From: a bacterium
GTDB taxonomy: Bacteria; Bacillota; Clostridia; Lachnospirales; Lachnospiraceae
DNA length: 39,881 nt
Assembly (NCBI GenBank): GCA_022774325.1
Contig: JALFNN010000068.1
Coordinates: forward strand, 1-39,881
Direction: 5' to 3'
In this document: positions 38,245 to 39,881 of the stretch, one piece after another
How positions within the stretch are numbered: the first letter of the stretch is position 1
How the letters are laid out: each line of letters begins with the position of its first letter
The notes under the pieces: model-generated
What the model was told of the DNA's origin: nothing
Database searches by the model: none
The model's input: only the letters and a program-made list of their open reading frames with translations
Position numbers and translations under genes: made by a program

Positions 38245-39881
38245 GAAGCCCCTCTCGCAGGGGCGTGAATTGAAATATGCGTGAGTGTATCAGGAAAAAA
38301 CGGAGAATCAGAAGCCCCTCTCGCAGGGGCGTGAATTGAAATATCAAATTAAAAGTTTGGGTGCAGTATACATGTGAAGCCCCTCTCGCAGGGGCGTGAA
38401 TTGAAATACGATCATGTTCATTGCCTGCGGTACAAGAGTCGGAAGCCCCTCTCGCAGGGGCGTGAATTGAAATTGGCCATGCGCGACATGATAGCTCTTA
38501 GAGCTGTTGAAGCCCCTCTCGCAGGGGCGTGAATTGAAATGAGATCTTCAGATTTCACGCCCTTACCAGCCAGAACCGAAGCCCCTCTCGCAGGGGCGTG
38601 AATTGAAATGGTATTGATGCTGATTTATGGGTATCACAAAACTATGAAGCCCCTCTCGCAGGGGCGTGAATTGAAATCTGTACCTAGTGAAGATGTTACG
38701 GATGAAACGGAAGCCCCTCTCGCAGGGGCGTGAATTGAAATTAAAGAGGAAATCATACGGCGAAAACTGATAGACGAAGCCCCTCTCGCAGGGGCGTGAA
38801 TTGAAATAAAAAGCATGCGAAATTCCCACCAGTGCATGTAGAAGCCCCTCTCGCAGGGGCGTGAATTGAAATACAGCAATCGCACTTCGGTTGCTGTGCG
38901 CAGATCTGAAGCCCCTCTCGCAGGGGCGTGAATTGAAATACGATGAGTAAGCTAAGATCAGATCCCAAATCTGAGAAGCCCCTCTCGCAGGGGCGTGAAT
39001 TGAAATTTTTATTGGCAACGCGTGCCTTAAACGCGGGAGAAGCCCCTCTCGCAGGGGCGTGAATTGAAATAGATCATCCCGGTATGTATAAGCTTCACAT
39101 ACCGAAGCCCCTCTCGCAGGGACGTGAATTGAAATACGATGAGCAAGCTTAAACCGGATTTGCAATCCATCCGAAGCCCCTCTCGCAGGGGCGTGAATTG
39201 AAATGTGTACCGGAGTATTGGTATATCTATCAAATGAGAAGCCCCTCTCGCAGGGGCGTGAATTGAAATTGAAACACAGGCATACAAGAATCATATCAAC
39301 GGGAAGCCCCTCTCGCAGGGGCGTGAATTGAAATAATACAGTACCTCGCGGGGTTTTTATCTCAAAATATGAAGCCCCTCTCGCAGGGGCGTGAATTGAA
39401 ATCGCAACAGCCAAGCGGAAGAAAACAGAGGTGAAAGAAGCCCCTCTCGCAGGGGCGTGATTTGAAATTTCTTCCTCCTCCACGCGTCCGAAAGCCGGTG
39501 AGAAGCCCCTCTCGCAGGGGCGTGAATTGAAATGCGAAATGGGAAAGAGACCAATATATGTATCGGGAAGCCCCTCTCGCAGGGGCGTGAATTGAAATTT
39601 GCTTCGTTCCCTTTATGCATTCTTTTTGCGCAGAAGCCCCTCTCGCAGGGGCGTGAATTGAAATATGCCCTGGCTTCTGACGAAATTTGCCACTGCCGCC
39701 GAAGCCCCTCGCGCAGGGGCGTGAATGGAAATGACTCAGACAATGTGGGACTATTTCAAACGCCCGAAGCCCCTCTCGCAGGGGCGTGAATTGAAATAAG
39801 AGAGCAGCGCGGTGATCTGATTACAGCTATTGAAGCCCCTCTCGCAGGGGCGTGAATTGAAATAGTTTGGAAAACCGAATT
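38245..39881 (+). CRISPR. Type I-C CRISPR array (25 repeats in window, continues past the edge)
   Basis: Twenty-five 32-nt repeats run from 38245 to 39863, starting GAAGCCCCTCTCGCAGGGGC and ending GTGAATTGAAAT. A GCCCCT/AGGGGC stem within each is the Cas5 recognition hairpin. The 24 complete spacers are 32-37 nt, and an 18-nt partial spacer reaches the window end, so the array goes on. Three repeats vary: 39104 (G to A in GGGACGTG), 39437 (ATTG to TTTG) and 39701 (two changes). The leader is at the left, and the ATTGAAA-type 3' end and cas2 linkage give transcription on +. The spacers beginning 38940 and 39136 are related to each other. Confidence 0.99.

Noticed and set aside
39335-39370. Spacer containing a CGCGGGGTTTTT stretch, considered as a terminator inside the array
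   Set aside because: It is a normal-length spacer between two perfect repeats and has too little stem in the spacer itself. More likely it came from a phage or plasmid terminator or coding region.
38563-39483. Long minus-strand open frame (306 codons) and several others across the array with repeated SIHAPARGAS / NSRPCERGF / FTPLREGL units
   Set aside because: These are translations of the CRISPR repeat in its three open antisense frames joined by spacers. They are a familiar spurious annotation, not proteins.

Overview
The window looks like a chromosomal stretch of a gut Lachnospiraceae-type Firmicute. The support is purine-rich AGGAG ribosome sites, tightly packed operons, a PPi-type phosphofructokinase, TIGR02680-like Wadjet genes and a type I-C CRISPR-Cas locus. 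I name no species. Both ends are cut: an AraC-family gene runs off the left end and the CRISPR array runs off the right end.

1-9.4 kb is a hexuronate (glucuronate) catabolic locus. uxuA-uxuB-uxaC convert glucuronate to 2-keto-3-deoxygluconate (KDG). A divergent IclR-type regulator faces eda-kdgK, which take KDG to pyruvate and glyceraldehyde-3-phosphate. A second PfkB kinase, an ogt methyltransferase and a glutaredoxin-like protein follow. The eda promoter carries two near-perfect palindromic operators two helical turns apart, just downstream of the -10. The left-edge AraC gene is divergent from uxuA, whose promoter has a good -10 but no -35.

9.4-13.7 kb holds PPi-dependent phosphofructokinase and a family 2 glycosyltransferase on divergent promoters. 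Next comes a wrecked phosphate locus, a Pho-box-like promoter driving a stump of polyphosphate kinase joined to a piece of PstS, and then an intact CorA-type channel.

13.7-21.9 kb is a complete four-gene Wadjet (JetABCD) SMC-type anti-plasmid operon with its own promoter. Its genes overlap, and the 3' end of jetD overlaps a convergent AraC gene that is divergent from an MFS transporter (to 24.1 kb). A subtilisin-like S8 protease follows. It has an intrinsic-terminator-shaped hairpin inside its coding sequence.

25.9-27.7 kb is an AT-rich island with a winged-helix protein, a micro-ORF and a tightly overlapped DUF3791-DUF3990-DUF3791 cassette that resembles a toxin-antitoxin unit. It abuts the last ~50 codons of a sugar-binding lipoprotein, an intact GH32 fructosidase, a second GH32 gene reduced to a broken N-terminus, and an IS21/istB-like remnant. 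I read this as a fructan-use locus broken by mobile and defence DNA.

30.0-39.9 kb is a complete type I-C CRISPR-Cas system (cas3-cas5-cas8c-cas7-cas4-cas1-cas2) followed by a leader and at least 25 repeats. The 187-bp gap between cas3 and cas5 has a putative promoter, a repeat-handle-like sequence, a 12-nt segment complementary to that promoter's -10 region, and a perfect hairpin. This is a speculative candidate for a crRNA-like autoregulator. Two array spacers encode near-identical peptides with mostly synonymous or conservative differences, so they probably came from two related phages.
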